Made by a program: the position numbers and the translations under genes. A stretch of 64,000 nucleotides of DNA, from positions 236,735-300,734 of the forward strand of contig NZ_WBOM01000006.1 of assembly GCF_008973755.1 (NCBI RefSeq). The letters run 5' to 3'. Below are positions 1 through 9,299 of the stretch, piece by piece (the stretch's first letter is position 1; each line of letters begins with the position of its first letter). The notes under the pieces are model-generated. The model was not told the origin of the DNA and made no database searches. It saw only the letters and a program-made list of their open reading frames with translations. The DNA is from Nitrincola alkalilacustris. GTDB taxonomy: Bacteria > Pseudomonadota > Gammaproteobacteria > Pseudomonadales > Balneatricaceae.

Positions 1-284
1 GGCGCTTGACCGATCTGCTGATCATCGGTGCCTATATAGAGGCGCGTTCCTGTGAGCGTTTTGCCTGTCTGGCGCCGCACCTGGATGATGAGCTGGCTAA
101 ATTCTATCGTTCGCTGCTGAAGTCCGAGGCGCGTCATTATCAGGACTATCTGACTCTGGCGCGTGAGTATGCCGGCGAGCCGATTGATGAGCGCATTGCA
201 TTTTTTGCAGAGGTTGAGCGTTCATTAATAGAGCGGCCAGACAGTGAATTCCGTTTTCACAGCGGGCCGCCTGTTCTGCAGTAA
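1..284 (+). CDS. miaE: tRNA 2-methylthio-N6-isopentenyladenosine hydroxylase MiaE, C-terminal part
   Basis: The gene is cut by the left window edge; the reading frame is open from the first complete codon at base 3. MiaE is a diiron enzyme that hydroxylates the isopentenyl group of ms2i6A37 in tRNA. The visible part carries a segment typical of the family, including EARSCERFA and the iron-site-like SEARHYQDY, where Glu and His belong to the four-helix ferritin-like core. About 93 residues are present, so roughly the first half is missing. It ends 9 bases before the convergent lpxH stop. Assignment is by motif recognition and fairly sure. Confidence 0.85.
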   Translation, partial: RLTDLLIIGAYIEARSCERFACLAPHLDDELAKFYRSLLKSEARHYQDYLTLAREYAGEPIDERIAFFAEVERSLIERPDSEFRFHSGPPVLQ

Positions 285-293
285 GGGCGGGAT

Positions 294-1064
294 CTAGTGC
301 CTGCTGATCGGGTTCGAGTTGATCGGGTTCATGCTGCTGCTCAGTGAGAAGCTGCGCAGATCCAGTCCACTCTCGGTGATCTCGATATACCATCCCTGCT
401 TGTTCCAGTCGCCGAGCACAATGCGTTGTGCCGGCGCCTTGCCCTGATCCAGTTGATGGATGGCAGGGCGGTGGGTATGGCCATGAATCAGCCGTCCGAC
501 ATCGTGTGAACGCAGGGTCTCAAGCACGGCATCAGTATTGACATCCATGATCTCATCAGCCTTCTGGCTACCCTGCATCTGGCTCTCGCTGCGCAGGCGC
601 TGTGCCATTGCAATGCGCTGCTCAACTGTCTTGCTCAGTACAGTCTGTTGCCAGGCTGGGTGGCGTACCATCTTGCGAAACGCCTGATACTCGACATCAT
701 CCGTACAGAGTTGATCACCATGCATCAGCAGGCTCTTTATGCCATCTGCTGCATCAATGAGATATGCCTCAGGCAGTAGTTCGGCACCGATTGCATCAGT
801 AAACGCGTTGCCAACCAGGAAGTCGCGGTTACCGTGCTGAAAATAGAGGCGAGTGCCATCTGCACTCACTTTTTTCAGACCGGCGAATACCTGTTCAAGC
901 CCGGGCAGGGGCGCGTCGTCACCTATCCAGTATTCGAAAATATCGCCCAGCAGATAAAGTTCATCGCTGCCGGGAGCAATATGTTCAAGGAACCAGAGCA
1001 GTCCTGTGGTGATGTCGGGCCGCTCAGGCTGCAGGTGCAGATCGGATATGAAAAGCTGCCGCAT
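294..1064 (-). CDS. lpxH: UDP-2,3-diacylglucosamine diphosphatase LpxH
   Basis: LpxH hydrolyses UDP-2,3-diacylglucosamine to lipid X at the inner face of the cytoplasmic membrane, the fourth step of lipid A synthesis. The 256-residue protein has all calcineurin-type metallophosphatase motifs in order: DLH near the N-terminus, GDIFEYWIGDD, HGNRD, MHGD and GHTHRP. The start chosen is the ATG opening MRQLFISDLHL; it lies one base after the ppiB stop codon. A longer in-frame reading would run into ppiB and adds residues not seen in the family. The tight spacing implies translational coupling in a ppiB-lpxH operon. Confidence 0.95.
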   Translation of the reverse strand: MRQLFISDLHLQPERPDITTGLLWFLEHIAPGSDELYLLGDIFEYWIGDDAPLPGLEQVFAGLKKVSADGTRLYFQHGNRDFLVGNAFTDAIGAELLPEAYLIDAADGIKSLLMHGDQLCTDDVEYQAFRKMVRHPAWQQTVLSKTVEQRIAMAQRLRSESQMQGSQKADEIMDVNTDAVLETLRSHDVGRLIHGHTHRPAIHQLDQGKAPAQRIVLGDWNKQGWYIEITESGLDLRSFSLSSSMNPINSNPISRH

Positions 1065-1065
1065 C

Positions 1066-1575
1066 TTATTCGCTGGCAGCTTCTGCAACGATTTCTGCGC
1101 TTTCGATAATCACATCTTCAGCCGGGACATCCTGATGTCCTGCGCGAGAAGTGGTTTTTACCTTCTTGATTTTATTGATAACATCCATGCCGTCAACGAC
1201 TTTGCCGAAAACGGCGTAGCCCCAGCCATCCGGAGTCTTGGCGGTGTGGTTCAGGAAGGTGTTATCCGACACGTTGATGAAAAACTGGGCAGATGCCGAG
1301 TGTGGGTCCATGGTGCGTGCCATCGCAATTGTGCCGGCGCTGTTGGTCAGGCCGTTGTCTGCTTCGTTCTCTATTGAATCACGTGTCTTCTTGGAGGCCA
1401 TGCCGGGTTCAAAGCCACCGCCCTGAATCATGAAGCCGTCAATCACGCGATGAAAGATAACGCCATCATAGAAACCATCTTTGACATACTGCTCGAAATT
1501 TGCAGCAGTAACAGGGGCTTTCTCATGGTTGAGTTCAAGAGTGATATCGCCGAAATTAGTGTGCAAAATGATCAT
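1066..1575 (-). CDS. ppiB: peptidyl-prolyl cis-trans isomerase B (cytoplasmic cyclophilin)
   Basis: This 169-residue single-domain cyclophilin catalyses cis-trans isomerisation of X-Pro bonds in the cytoplasm. It starts [11 protein letters not shown], with no signal peptide, which separates it from periplasmic PpiA. The cyclophilin core is clear: [13 protein letters not shown] holds the catalytic Arg and Phe, [18 protein letters not shown] follows, and the tail is [16 protein letters not shown]. Length matches E. coli PpiB (164 residues). It is the first gene of a two-gene minus-strand operon with lpxH; many gammaproteobacteria keep cysS/glnS-ppiB-lpxH together, as here with glnS divergent. 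Confidence 0.95.
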   Translation of the reverse strand: MIILHTNFGDITLELNHEKAPVTAANFEQYVKDGFYDGVIFHRVIDGFMIQGGGFEPGMASKKTRDSIENEADNGLTNSAGTIAMARTMDPHSASAQFFINVSDNTFLNHTAKTPDGWGYAVFGKVVDGMDVINKIKKVKTTSRAGHQDVPAEDVIIESAEIVAEAASE

Positions 1576-1609
1576 TGGGGGCTTTCCTGATAGTTTTGTT
1601 TAGGGGGAT

Positions 1610-1615
1610 ATTATA
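1610..1615 (-). promoter_or_regulatory. likely -10 element of the ppiB-lpxH operon
   Basis: Read on the minus strand this is TATAAT, 34 bases upstream of the ppiB start. The hexamer 17 bases further upstream is a poor -35. The call rests mainly on the perfect -10 and its position. Confidence 0.45.
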
Positions 1616-1712
1616 CTCAAGTATGATGTCGCTGCACCCGCTTTGATGGTCTGGGATGAAACTCACTGCCGTGCAGCGAGGCGAAGCCGTGCTTTGTCGG
1701 GTTAAGTCAGTT

Positions 1713-1759
1713 TATAATAGCCGATCAGTTTTCAGGGGGTGCTCCCGGTCGGGAGCGCC
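1713..1759 (+). promoter_or_regulatory. glnS -10 element and 5'-leader hairpin
   Basis: A perfect TATAAT lies at 1713-1718, 70 bases before the glnS start; the -35 is weak. The transcribed leader then contains a 9-base-pair inverted repeat (1738-1746 with 1751-1759, loop GGTC, one G-U pair) with no U-tract. It could shape glnS mRNA stability, but no function can be read from it. Confidence 0.45.
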
Positions 1760-1788
1760 ATGATGTTCAGTCTCGACAAGTTGCCACT

Positions 1789-3471
1789 ATGACCAAAACG
1801 GAAAGCGCTAAACCGACAAATTTCATTCATCAGATCATTGAGCAGGATATCCGCAATAATGTGAATGGCGGGAAGGTCGTTACCCGTTTTCCGCCGGAGC
1901 CAAACGGTTATCTGCATATTGGTCATGCCAAATCCATCTGCCTGAATTTCGGAACGGCGCAGAAATATGGTGGCCAGTGTAACCTGCGTTTTGACGATAC
2001 CAATCCTGAAAAAGAGAGTCAGGAATATATCGACTCCATCGTCGAGGATGTGCGTTGGCTAGGGTTTGAATGGGCGGGTGATATCTGCTACACCTCCAGC
2101 TATTTTGATCAGTTGTACGATTACGCACTGCATCTGATCCGTGAGGGCAAGGCTTACGTCGATGATCTCAGTGCACATGAGATGCGCGAGTATCGTGGCA
2201 CTCTGACGGAGCCTGGTCGTAACAGTCCGTATCGCGATCGCAGTGTCGAGGAGAATCTGGCGCTGTTCGAAAAGATGAAGAACGGCGAACTGTCCGAAGG
2301 TGCTGCCGCATTGCGTGCCAGGATTGATATGGCATCGCCCAATATGAATATGCGTGACCCGGTGATCTATCGTATCCGTCATGCGCATCACCACCAGTCT
2401 GGCGATAAATGGTGCATCTATCCCTCATACGACTTTGCTCATGGCCAGTCGGATGCGATCGAAGGGGTTACCCATTCAATCTGCACTCTGGAGTTTGAAG
2501 ATCATCGTCCGCTGTATGAGTGGCTGATCGAAAATCTGCCGGTGCCAGCCGTGCCGAAGCAGTATGAATTTGCACGACTCAACCTCAACTACACCGTCAC
2601 CAGTAAGCGCAAGCTGAAAGCGCTGGTGGAGGAGGGGTTTGTGCAGGGGTGGGATGATCCACGCATGCCGACCATCTCCGGTCTGCGTCGTCGTGGTTAC
2701 ACGCCTGCATCCATCCGCAACTTCTGCGAGATGATCGGTGTCACCCGCTCTAATGGTATTGTTGATATGGCGATGCTGGAGTCCGCCATTCGTGAGGATC
2801 TGGATGCCAGTGCGCCACGCGCCATGTGCGTCACACGCCCATTGAAGGTCACAATCACCAACTTCCCGGAAGGTGAAGAGGAGTGGTTCGATCTGCCGGC
2901 GCACCCCAAGGATGAGTCCATGGGCAGCCGCAGAGTCTCTTTCGGTCGTAATCTGCTGATCGAACAGGAGGATTTTGAAGAGGTTGCACCACGTAAGTGG
3001 AAGCGGCTGGCTACCGGCGATGCCGTGCGCCTGCGTGGCTGCTATGTGATCCGCTGCGAAGAGGTGATCAAGGATGCTAGCGGGCAGATTATTGAGCTGA
3101 AATGCACCTATGACCCGGCCACCAAGGGTGCAAACCCCGAGGGCTATAAGGCCAATGGTGTTATTCACTGGGTAAACTCCGACCGCTCCGTGCCCTGCGA
3201 GGTGCGACTCTATGATCGGCTCTTTACTGAAGCCAATCCGGATGGTGACAAGGAGCAGGACTTCCAGAGCTTCATCAACCCTGAATCTCTTGTTGTGCTG
3301 AGCGATGCGCGTGTCGAGCCAGGTCTTGAAGGGGCAGCGGCCGAAAGCCGTTTCCAGTTCGAGCGCATGGGTTATTTCAGCGTCGACAAGGATTCCACTG
3401 CTGACAAGCTTATCTTCAATCGTACTGTCACCCTGCGCGATTCCTGGGCCAAGATCCAGGCGGGTAGCTGA
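1789..3471 (+). CDS. glnS: glutamine--tRNA ligase
   Basis: GlnRS charges tRNA-Gln with glutamine. The 560-residue protein is the usual length. [15 protein letters not shown] (around residues 35-49) contains the class I HIGH signature. The degenerate KMSKS loop appears as VTSKRK near residue 272. The C-terminal beta-barrel anticodon-binding region follows, with the family segment VIHWV in the second half. The start ATG is 70 bases after the promoter -10. It is followed after one base by a TTG-started lipoprotein gene, so the two are probably co-transcribed. A 354-residue open frame on the opposite strand is a coding shadow. Confidence 0.98.
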   Translation: MTKTESAKPTNFIHQIIEQDIRNNVNGGKVVTRFPPEPNGYLHIGHAKSICLNFGTAQKYGGQCNLRFDDTNPEKESQEYIDSIVEDVRWLGFEWAGDICYTSSYFDQLYDYALHLIREGKAYVDDLSAHEMREYRGTLTEPGRNSPYRDRSVEENLALFEKMKNGELSEGAAALRARIDMASPNMNMRDPVIYRIRHAHHHQSGDKWCIYPSYDFAHGQSDAIEGVTHSICTLEFEDHRPLYEWLIENLPVPAVPKQYEFARLNLNYTVTSKRKLKALVEEGFVQGWDDPRMPTISGLRRRGYTPASIRNFCEMIGVTRSNGIVDMAMLESAIREDLDASAPRAMCVTRPLKVTITNFPEGEEEWFDLPAHPKDESMGSRRVSFGRNLLIEQEDFEEVAPRKWKRLATGDAVRLRGCYVIRCEEVIKDASGQIIELKCTYDPATKGANPEGYKANGVIHWVNSDRSVPCEVRLYDRLFTEANPDGDKEQDFQSFINPESLVVLSDARVEPGLEGAAAESRFQFERMGYFSVDKDSTADKLIFNRTVTLRDSWAKIQAGS

Positions 3472-3472
3472 T

Positions 3473-4396
3473 TTGACAGCACGAAGTTGGCTGCTGGGGT
3501 TGCTACTGCTGCTGACTGCATGCAGTAGCGATCCGATCATTCCGCCTGCTCAGGCGGATGCGATGTCGCGTATTCTCGAGGTGGAACGTATTGCGCTGCT
3601 GCCTGAGGAGGTGATGGAAACCTCTGGGCTGGCAGAGCGGCATGGTCGCCTCTGGACTATCAATGACAGCGGTAACCGGCCATTACTTTATCGCCTGTCG
3701 GAAGATGGTCGAGAGATAGATCGCCGTATTCGCCCACTGGGTGCCATCAATGTTGACTGGGAAGCGCTGGCGCAGGATGAGACGCATCTGCATATCCTCG
3801 ATTGCGGCAATAACAGAGGTAATCGTGACTGGTTGCAGCTTTACAGCGTGCGCTGGCAGGATCTCGATGCTGCACCGGATGGCGCCAGTGTGCCAGCTAC
3901 GCGTATCAATTTCCGCTTTGCCGATGCCGAGCGGGTGGTCAGGCTGCATGATCATGATAATGACTGCGAAGCCGCGACCGTTGTGGATGGCAAGATCTGG
4001 ATCTTTACCAAGAACTGGGCCGACACACATACCCGCCACTATATCCTGGACCCGAAAAAGCCCGATCAGGAACTGGTCAGCCAGGGGCGCTATCCTGTAC
4101 ATGGGCTGATCACCGCGGCAGACTATGATGCCGAGACAGGCATGCTCGTATTGCTGGGGTATACGGTAAGGCGCTTCAGCAGTCGTGCGTTTGTCTGGAC
4201 TGTGCCGGTCAATGAGGGAGCTTTTGACTGGGAAGTGGCTCAGTATCATGTAGTCGAGCCACCCGGGCAGTGGGAGGCGGTGCTCTGGCAGCAGGGCGAC
4301 CTGCTGTTGACTCGCGAGCGCAGCATCCTGGGTGACACGCAACTGGGGATCATCCGCATGGACCAGCCTCGAGTCGAGCCATTACCTGAGCGCTGA
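3473..4396 (+). CDS. predicted lipoprotein, beta-propeller-like, function unknown
   Basis: About 307 residues. The TTG at 3473, one base after the glnS stop, is preferred because it starts a compact lipoprotein signal: a short basic region, a leucine run (LLGLLLLLTAC) and lipobox L-T-A-C, predicting lipidation at the Cys and export. The frame is open further upstream inside glnS, but that extension would bury the signal. The mature part has phrases such as ETSGLAERHGRLWTINDSGN and later IWIFTKNW that look like blades of a propeller or esterase-like sugar-binding fold; this is suggestive only. Codon use matches neighbouring core genes. Immediate adjacency to glnS implies read-through expression. 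I do not recognise a specific function. Confidence 0.75.
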   Translation: MTARSWLLGLLLLLTACSSDPIIPPAQADAMSRILEVERIALLPEEVMETSGLAERHGRLWTINDSGNRPLLYRLSEDGREIDRRIRPLGAINVDWEALAQDETHLHILDCGNNRGNRDWLQLYSVRWQDLDAAPDGASVPATRINFRFADAERVVRLHDHDNDCEAATVVDGKIWIFTKNWADTHTRHYILDPKKPDQELVSQGRYPVHGLITAADYDAETGMLVLLGYTVRRFSSRAFVWTVPVNEGAFDWEVAQYHVVEPPGQWEAVLWQQGDLLLTRERSILGDTQLGIIRMDQPRVEPLPER

Positions 4397-4403
4397 ATGA
4401 TTT

Positions 4404-4412
4404 TGCTATAAT
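4404..4412 (+). promoter_or_regulatory. extended -10 promoter of cysS
   Basis: TGCTATAAT, a TGn-extended perfect -10, starts just after the lipoprotein gene stop and 82 bases before the cysS ATG. No good -35 is present, which is usual for extended -10 promoters. Confidence 0.6.
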
Positions 4413-4485
4413 CGCTTTTTTCAAGGTCGATGCTGTGAAAGGCGGCATCGAATTTTTTCATCTCTGCCAAGACACACGGGACATT

Positions 4486-5880
4486 ATGTTGCAGATATAC
4501 AGCACGTTAGCACGGACCAAGACACCTTTTGAGCCACTCCAGCCGGGTAAGATCGGCATCTATGTGTGTGGGGTCACCGTGTATGACTACTGTCATATCG
4601 GTCATGCGCGGGTCATGGTTGCGTTCGATGTGATCACGCGCTATCTGCGCTGGCGGGGCTGGGATGTCAACTATGTTCGCAATATCACAGACGTGGATGA
4701 CAAGATCATTCGCCGAGCGGCCGAAAATGGTGAAAGCGTTGATGCGCTGACCGAGCGCATGATCGCAGCGATGCATGAGGATGAGACGTGCCTGCTGGTG
4801 CTGCGTCCTGATCATGAGCCACGTGTGACGGGGCATATGGATAACATCATTGAGTTCATCGGTACTCTGATGGATAAGGATTTCGCTTATCTGGCGAGCA
4901 ATGGCGATATCTATTATCGGGTCGAGAAGTTCGAGACCTATGGTCGTCTGAGTAATCAGAATGTCGATGAGCTGCGCTCCGGTTCGCGAGTCGAGGTGGA
5001 AGAGGCGAAGGAGAGTCCTCTGGACTTCGTACTCTGGAAAGCAGCCAAGCCGGGTGAAGTCAGCTGGGCTTCTCCCTGGGGTGAGGGGCGTCCCGGCTGG
5101 CATATCGAATGCTCGGCCATGTCCAAGTCCTGCATCGGCCATACGCTTGATATTCATGGTGGTGGCCCGGATCTGCCTTTCCCGCACCATGAAAACGAGA
5201 TCGCTCAGTCAGAAGCGGCCAATGGCTGTACCTACGCCAATTACTGGATGCATGCCGGTGCCGTGCGTGTGAATCAGGAGAAGATGTCCAAATCATTGAA
5301 TAACTTCTTCACCATTCGTGATGTGCTGGAAAAGTACAACTCGGAGGTCGTGCGTTACTTCCTCACCAGCGCGCACTATCGCAGCTACATTGACTACTCT
5401 GAAGACAGTCTCAAGGAGGCGCGCAGTGCGCTGGAGCGCTTTTATCAGGCGCTGCAGGGGATCAATATCATTGATCAAACCCAGCAGTGGGCCGGCAGTG
5501 AGTATGAGGTTCGTTTCTGTGAGGCAATGGATGACGACTTCAACACACCCAAGGCACTTGCAGTGCTGTTTGAGTTGGTGAATGAGCTGAATACCGCCAA
5601 GCGCAGTGATCCTGTGCTTGCCTCAAAACTGGCTGCTGAGTTGAAGCGTCTGGCTGGTGTGGTGGGCTTGCTGCAACAGGACCCTGATCAGTTCCTGAAA
5701 GGGGAAGAGCGTGCGGATGGCCTGAGTCACGATGCCATCGAGGCGATGATTCAGCAGCGTATAGAAGCCAAGCGTAACAAGGATTACGCCGAATCAGACC
5801 GTATCCGGGACGAGCTGGCGGCGCAAGGGATAATTCTCAAGGATAGTCGCGAGGGAACCAGTTGGTATCGCGAGGGTTGA
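4486..5880 (+). CDS. cysS: cysteine--tRNA ligase
   Basis: CysRS, 464 residues. The ATG opening MLQIYSTLARTK is chosen because homologues begin there; an in-frame upstream extension (GTG 4435) adds 17 unrelated residues. Zinc ligand and HIGH motif are seen in YVCGVTVYDYCHIGHAR (Cys28, HIGH 37-40). KMSKS is exact near residues 266-270, and GGGPDLPFPHHENE with the WHIECSAM region completes the zinc site. It has its own extended -10 promoter and is followed by an intrinsic terminator. Confidence 0.97.
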   Translation: MLQIYSTLARTKTPFEPLQPGKIGIYVCGVTVYDYCHIGHARVMVAFDVITRYLRWRGWDVNYVRNITDVDDKIIRRAAENGESVDALTERMIAAMHEDETCLLVLRPDHEPRVTGHMDNIIEFIGTLMDKDFAYLASNGDIYYRVEKFETYGRLSNQNVDELRSGSRVEVEEAKESPLDFVLWKAAKPGEVSWASPWGEGRPGWHIECSAMSKSCIGHTLDIHGGGPDLPFPHHENEIAQSEAANGCTYANYWMHAGAVRVNQEKMSKSLNNFFTIRDVLEKYNSEVVRYFLTSAHYRSYIDYSEDSLKEARSALERFYQALQGINIIDQTQQWAGSEYEVRFCEAMDDDFNTPKALAVLFELVNELNTAKRSDPVLASKLAAELKRLAGVVGLLQQDPDQFLKGEERADGLSHDAIEAMIQQRIEAKRNKDYAESDRIRDELAAQGIILKDSREGTSWYREG

Positions 5881-5916
5881 TAGCACGCTGAGTGCTGGTC
5901 AACAGCTGATCTGAAC

Positions 5917-5946
5917 AAGGCCGGATGTTAGAAAGTCCGGCCTTTT
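5917..5946 (+). terminator. Rho-independent terminator after cysS
   Basis: Perfect 9-base-pair stem (AAGGCCGGA / TCCGGCCTT) with a 10-base loop, then a short T-run. It sits between convergent cysS and folD and could partly serve both strands, but the U-tract favours the plus strand. Confidence 0.8.
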
Positions 5947-6003
5947 CTGTACAGGGATGTGCAGTATGCTGGCAATGCAGGAGCGATTGCCAGCGATTCA
6001 TGT

Positions 6004-6861
6004 TTACTTGTCGTGAAAGCGTTCGGCGGCTTCCAGGGTGTTTTCCATCAGGCTTGCCACCGTCATCGGGCCGACACCACCGGGTACGGGGGTTATCCAG
6101 CCTGCCCGTTCGGCGGCTGTTTCAAAATCCACATCACCTACCAGAGTGCCATCTTCCAGGCGGTTGATCCCGACATCAATCACAACAGCGCCCGGCTTGA
6201 TCCATTCGCCCTTGACCAGTCCTGGTTTGCCGACGCCGACTACAAGGATATCTGCGCGTGCGACATGTTCGGCCAGGTTCTGAGTGAAGCGGTGGCAGAT
6301 AGTGGTCGTGCTGCCGGCCAGGAGCATTTCAAGCATCATCGGGCGGCCGACAATGTTGGATGCACCGACAATCACCGCCTCTTTGCCACGGGCATCAAGA
6401 TCGCTGTATTTCAGCAGAGTCATGATGCCTTTGGGTGTGCAGGGGCGCAGAACCGGCATGCGCTGTACCAGGCGGCCCAGGTTGAAGGCATGGAAACCAT
6501 CCACATCCTTATCGGGTCTGATCTCTTCGAGAATGGCTGAGCTGTCAAAATCGGGGGGGAGGGGGAGTTGAACCAGGATGCCATCAACGGTTGAGTCTTC
6601 GTTCAGGGACTTGATCAACTGGATCAGGTCTTCCTGACTGGTTGAGGCTGGCAGATCATAAGCTTTTGACTCTATGCCAACCTCCCTGCAGGCTTCCTTT
6701 TTGTGGTGAACATAGATCTGGGAAGCGGGGTCCTGGCCCACAAGAACGACAGCCAGAGAAGGTCTGCGTTTGCCCTGTTCCACTCGTGTGGCAATAGCGG
6801 CTTTAACCGTCTGACGAACCTGCCTGGCAATCTCTTTACCATCGATGATGTTTGCGCTCAT
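6004..6861 (-). CDS. folD: bifunctional methylenetetrahydrofolate dehydrogenase/cyclohydrolase FolD
   Basis: FolD interconverts 5,10-methylene-THF, 5,10-methenyl-THF and 10-formyl-THF in the cytoplasm and supplies one-carbon units for purines and formyl-Met. The 285-residue length is typical. Family segments are [14 protein letters not shown] (the first Lys corresponds to the catalytic lysine), QLPLPPDFD, and the NADP-binding [29 protein letters not shown] closes the protein. It starts [12 protein letters not shown]. It is a single gene facing cysS, separated by the shared hairpin. Confidence 0.97.
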   Translation of the reverse strand: MSANIIDGKEIARQVRQTVKAAIATRVEQGKRRPSLAVVLVGQDPASQIYVHHKKEACREVGIESKAYDLPASTSQEDLIQLIKSLNEDSTVDGILVQLPLPPDFDSSAILEEIRPDKDVDGFHAFNLGRLVQRMPVLRPCTPKGIMTLLKYSDLDARGKEAVIVGASNIVGRPMMLEMLLAGSTTTICHRFTQNLAEHVARADILVVGVGKPGLVKGEWIKPGAVVIDVGINRLEDGTLVGDVDFETAAERAGWITPVPGGVGPMTVASLMENTLEAAERFHDK

Positions 6862-7045
6862 TGTTGGATGCTGATCCTTGGGAGAGAATTTTCAAAGGCA
6901 GTATTTTCGCATGGATAGGCTCTTCCGGCCAAGCATGTCGGCTCCTGCAGTTGTGAATCTCGACTGATGCTGTACACTTCTTAATCACTTGCAAAGTGTT
7001 TTTGCTGGTTGATAGTTGTTTTTATTAAAAAATGGTGCAGGAGTC

Positions 7046-7074
7046 TTGACGAGCCATGCCTGCTCCCTTAGGAT
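7046..7074 (+). promoter_or_regulatory. sigma-70 promoter of the tRNA operon
   Basis: TTGACG (7046-7051), exactly 17 bases, then TAGGAT (7069-7074), followed by a GC-containing discriminator (ACGCACC) of the kind seen at stringently controlled stable-RNA promoters. The first tRNA begins about 52 bases after the predicted start site. Confidence 0.7.
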
Positions 7075-7132
7075 ACGCACCTCTTCGCTGAGCTGAGCCA
7101 ACGGCAAAGTCTAGTGAGGAGTAAAGTAATGA

Positions 7133-7209
7133 GCGCTCGTAGCTCAACCGGATAGAGCAACGGCCTTCTAAGCCGTAGGTCGCAGGTTCGAGTCCTGCCG
7201 GGCGCGCCA
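7133..7209 (+). tRNA. tRNA-Arg (anticodon TCT)
   Basis: 77-base cloverleaf with a complete 7-bp acceptor stem (GCGCTCG with CGGGCGC, one U-G pair), anticodon loop CTTCTAA giving TCT, T-loop GTTCGAGTC and encoded CCA. It reads AGA codons and is the first gene of a four-tRNA operon. Confidence 0.96.
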
Positions 7210-7241
7210 GTAGCTTTATATTCGGCAAGATCAGAGACAAT

Positions 7242-7318
7242 GGTGGGCGTAGCTCAGTTGGCAGAGCTCCGGATTGTGATTCCGGCGGTCGTGGGTTCAA
7301 GCCCCATCGTCCACCCCA
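7242..7318 (+). tRNA. tRNA-His (anticodon GTG), copy 1
   Basis: 77 bases including the extra G(-1) opposite C73 that marks tRNA-His, anticodon loop TTGTGAT, and encoded CCA. It is identical to the copy at 7442-7518, including bases flanking both ends. Confidence 0.96.
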
Positions 7319-7329
7319 TTCTGATCAAC

Positions 7330-7414
7330 GCGGAAGTGGTGAAATTGGTATACACGCTGGATTTAGGTTCCAGTGCCGCAAGGCGTGAGAGTTCGAGTCT
7401 CTCCTTCCGCACCA
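7330..7414 (+). tRNA. tRNA-Leu (anticodon TAG)
   Basis: 85-base class II tRNA with a long variable arm (TGCCGCAAGGCGT), acceptor GCGGAAG pairing with CTTCCGC, anticodon loop TTTAGGT giving TAG, and encoded ACCA end. It reads CUN codons, mainly CUA and CUG. Confidence 0.96.
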
Positions 7415-7441
7415 TTGTTAGACGATTGTTAAATACGCTGT

Positions 7442-7518
7442 GGTGGGCGTAGCTCAGTTGGCAGAGCTCCGGATTGTGATTCCGGCGGTCGTGGGTTCAA
7501 GCCCCATCGTCCACCCCA
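7442..7518 (+). tRNA. tRNA-His (anticodon GTG), copy 2
   Basis: Exact duplicate of 7242-7318, 200 bases downstream, with the same G(-1), anticodon and CCA. The copies flank tRNA-Leu, so homologous recombination between them would delete it. Confidence 0.96.
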
Positions 7519-7848
7519 TTCCCCTTTTCGTCAGGGGTTCTCAATACTTTCTGTTCAGCTCAATTTTTGATACTGATAACCGTTACATCTCGGTTTTTCT
7601 CCTATCCATACCCTGTTTGAGTACTTTGCGGACTAATATGTCCATGAATGCAGGTTTTACACCTCTCTAACTTGACTAATGCATCCTATTCGCGGAAAAT
7701 TTTGCCCTTTAGAATTCAGGCTTTGTAGACCGAGCTTCAGTTCTCTAGCTTCCTGTGCAGGATAATGCACAAAAGGTGGAAGCAGAGGGTGGAAACGTTC
7801 GGGATGCAGGTCGCAAACTTATGCTGCAATCTATTTGTGAGGATCTTC
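7519..7848 (+). promoter_or_regulatory. intergenic region between the tRNA operon and tig
   Basis: 330 bases without a credible gene. A weak CCCC/GGGG hairpin followed by TTCT at about 7520-7545 may end the tRNA transcript. A GATAAT (7761-7766) with a poor -35 is the best tig -10 candidate; it lies inside an inverted repeat TGTGCA-6 bases-TGCACA (7754-7771), a possible operator. The tig ribosome binding site TGAGGA is at 7838-7843. Confidence 0.4.
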
Positions 7849-9189
7849 ATGCAAGTTTCTGTTGAAACGACTTCCGGTCTTGAGCGCCAGATCACTGTCA
7901 CCGTTCCTGCTGAGCGCATCGACCAGGATGTAGACAGGCAGGCTCAGCAGCAGGCACGTACTCGTCGGTTGGATGGTTTCCGCCCCGGTAAAGTCCCTGT
8001 CACAGTCATCAAGCGCATGTTTGGCAAGGCGATCCGTCAGGATGTGATCAGCCGTGTAGTGCAGGAAACTTTCTATGAAGCGGTTGAGCAGGAGAAGCTG
8101 AAGCCTGCCGGTGGCCCATCCATCGACTTCCGCAATGACGAAGAGGGTCAGGATTTCAAATATGTAGCGACCTTCGAAGTATATCCGGAGATAGCTCTGG
8201 CTGATTTCTCTCAGGCTGAAATCGAAAAACTCAGCGCTGAGGTTACCGACGCTGATCTGGATGAAATGATCGATACACTGCGTAAGCAGCAGGGTAGCTG
8301 GGCTGTAGTAGAGCGCGCCTCTGCAGAAGGCGATCAGGTCAAGATCGATTTCGAAGGCTTTATCGATGGTGAAGCGTTTGAAGGCGGCAAGGCCGAAGGC
8401 ATGGACCTGGTACTGGGTTCCAACACCATGATCCCGGGTTTTGAGGCGGGCATCACTGGCGCGTCTGCAGGTGATGAGCTGGAAGTGAACGTGACTTTCC
8501 CGGCTGAATACCATGCTGAAAACCTGAAAGGCAAGCCTGCACTGTTCAAGGTCAAAGTGCAGAGCGTTTCCGCTCAGGAGCTGCCAGAACTGAACGAAGA
8601 GTTCTTCTCACGTTTCGGTATCGAAGATCAGACAGTTGAAGGTTTCCGCACTGAAGTTCGCAAGAACATGCAGCGTGAACTGAAGCAGGCTCTTAAAGGT
8701 AAGCTGAAGGATAAAGTATTCGGCAAACTGATCGAACTGAATCAGATTGACGTACCACAGTCATTGATCGATTCAGAAATCGATAACCTGCGTCGTCAGG
8801 CTGTTCAGCAGTTTGGTGGTCCTGATTCCAAGATCGACCCGAACACTCTGCCGAAAGAGATGTTCACAGATCAGGCCAAGCGTCGTGTAACTGTCGGTCT
8901 GCTGGTTCAGGAACTGATCCGTGCCAACGATATCAAACCTGATGAAGAACAGGTTCGTGCCACCATTACTGAAATGGCCGAAACCTACCAGAATCCTCAG
9001 GAAGTGATTGACTGGTACTACAGCAATAATCAGGTACTGAGCCAGATTCAGAGCCTGGTGCTGGAAGATCAGGTTATCGAGTTGCTGGTATCTTCAGCCA
9101 AGGTCACTGATAAACAGGTCAGCTACCAGGATGCAATCAAGCCGGCTCAGCAGGCGCCTGCTGAAGCAGAAGAAAGCGCTTCAGCGTAA
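7849..9189 (+). CDS. tig: trigger factor, ribosome-associated chaperone
   Basis: Trigger factor docks at the ribosomal exit tunnel, through protein L23, and shields nascent chains. The 446-residue protein is full length. The ATG at 7849 is chosen because it follows TGAGGA by five bases and opens MQVSVETTSGLERQ, the standard N-terminus. The ribosome-binding signature GFRPGKVP is near residue 45. An FKBP-type PPIase domain occupies roughly 150-240 (GDQVKIDFEGFIDG onward) and the helical chaperone domain fills the rest. It heads the tig-clpP-clpX series, linking folding with degradation, and is followed by its own terminator. Confidence 0.97.
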   Translation: MQVSVETTSGLERQITVTVPAERIDQDVDRQAQQQARTRRLDGFRPGKVPVTVIKRMFGKAIRQDVISRVVQETFYEAVEQEKLKPAGGPSIDFRNDEEGQDFKYVATFEVYPEIALADFSQAEIEKLSAEVTDADLDEMIDTLRKQQGSWAVVERASAEGDQVKIDFEGFIDGEAFEGGKAEGMDLVLGSNTMIPGFEAGITGASAGDELEVNVTFPAEYHAENLKGKPALFKVKVQSVSAQELPELNEEFFSRFGIEDQTVEGFRTEVRKNMQRELKQALKGKLKDKVFGKLIELNQIDVPQSLIDSEIDNLRRQAVQQFGGPDSKIDPNTLPKEMFTDQAKRRVTVGLLVQELIRANDIKPDEEQVRATITEMAETYQNPQEVIDWYYSNNQVLSQIQSLVLEDQVIELLVSSAKVTDKQVSYQDAIKPAQQAPAEAEESASA

Positions 9190-9240
9190 AGGTTCATAAA
9201 ACCTTTGATTTGCTATCTCAGGTAGAGATATTTTATAAAG

Positions 9241-9272
9241 CGACAGTTGGCCGGTGCTGACTGTCGTTTTTT
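9241..9272 (+). terminator. terminator between tig and clpP
   Basis: Stem CGACAGT / ACTGTCG with a 12-base loop, followed by TTTTTT. It suggests tig is largely transcriptionally separate from clpP, although partial read-through is possible. Confidence 0.7.
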
Positions 9273-9299
9273 CGCTTTACAGGCTTAGGAGCAAAATGC

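Noticed and set aside
2476..3540. 354-codon open frame on the minus strand
   Set aside because: It lies wholly across glnS, whose protein is unmistakable; the antisense frame has no recognisable domain and no ribosome binding site.
7242..7518. Two 77-base direct repeats looked at first like a CRISPR or transposon repeat
   Set aside because: Both fold as complete tRNA-His genes.
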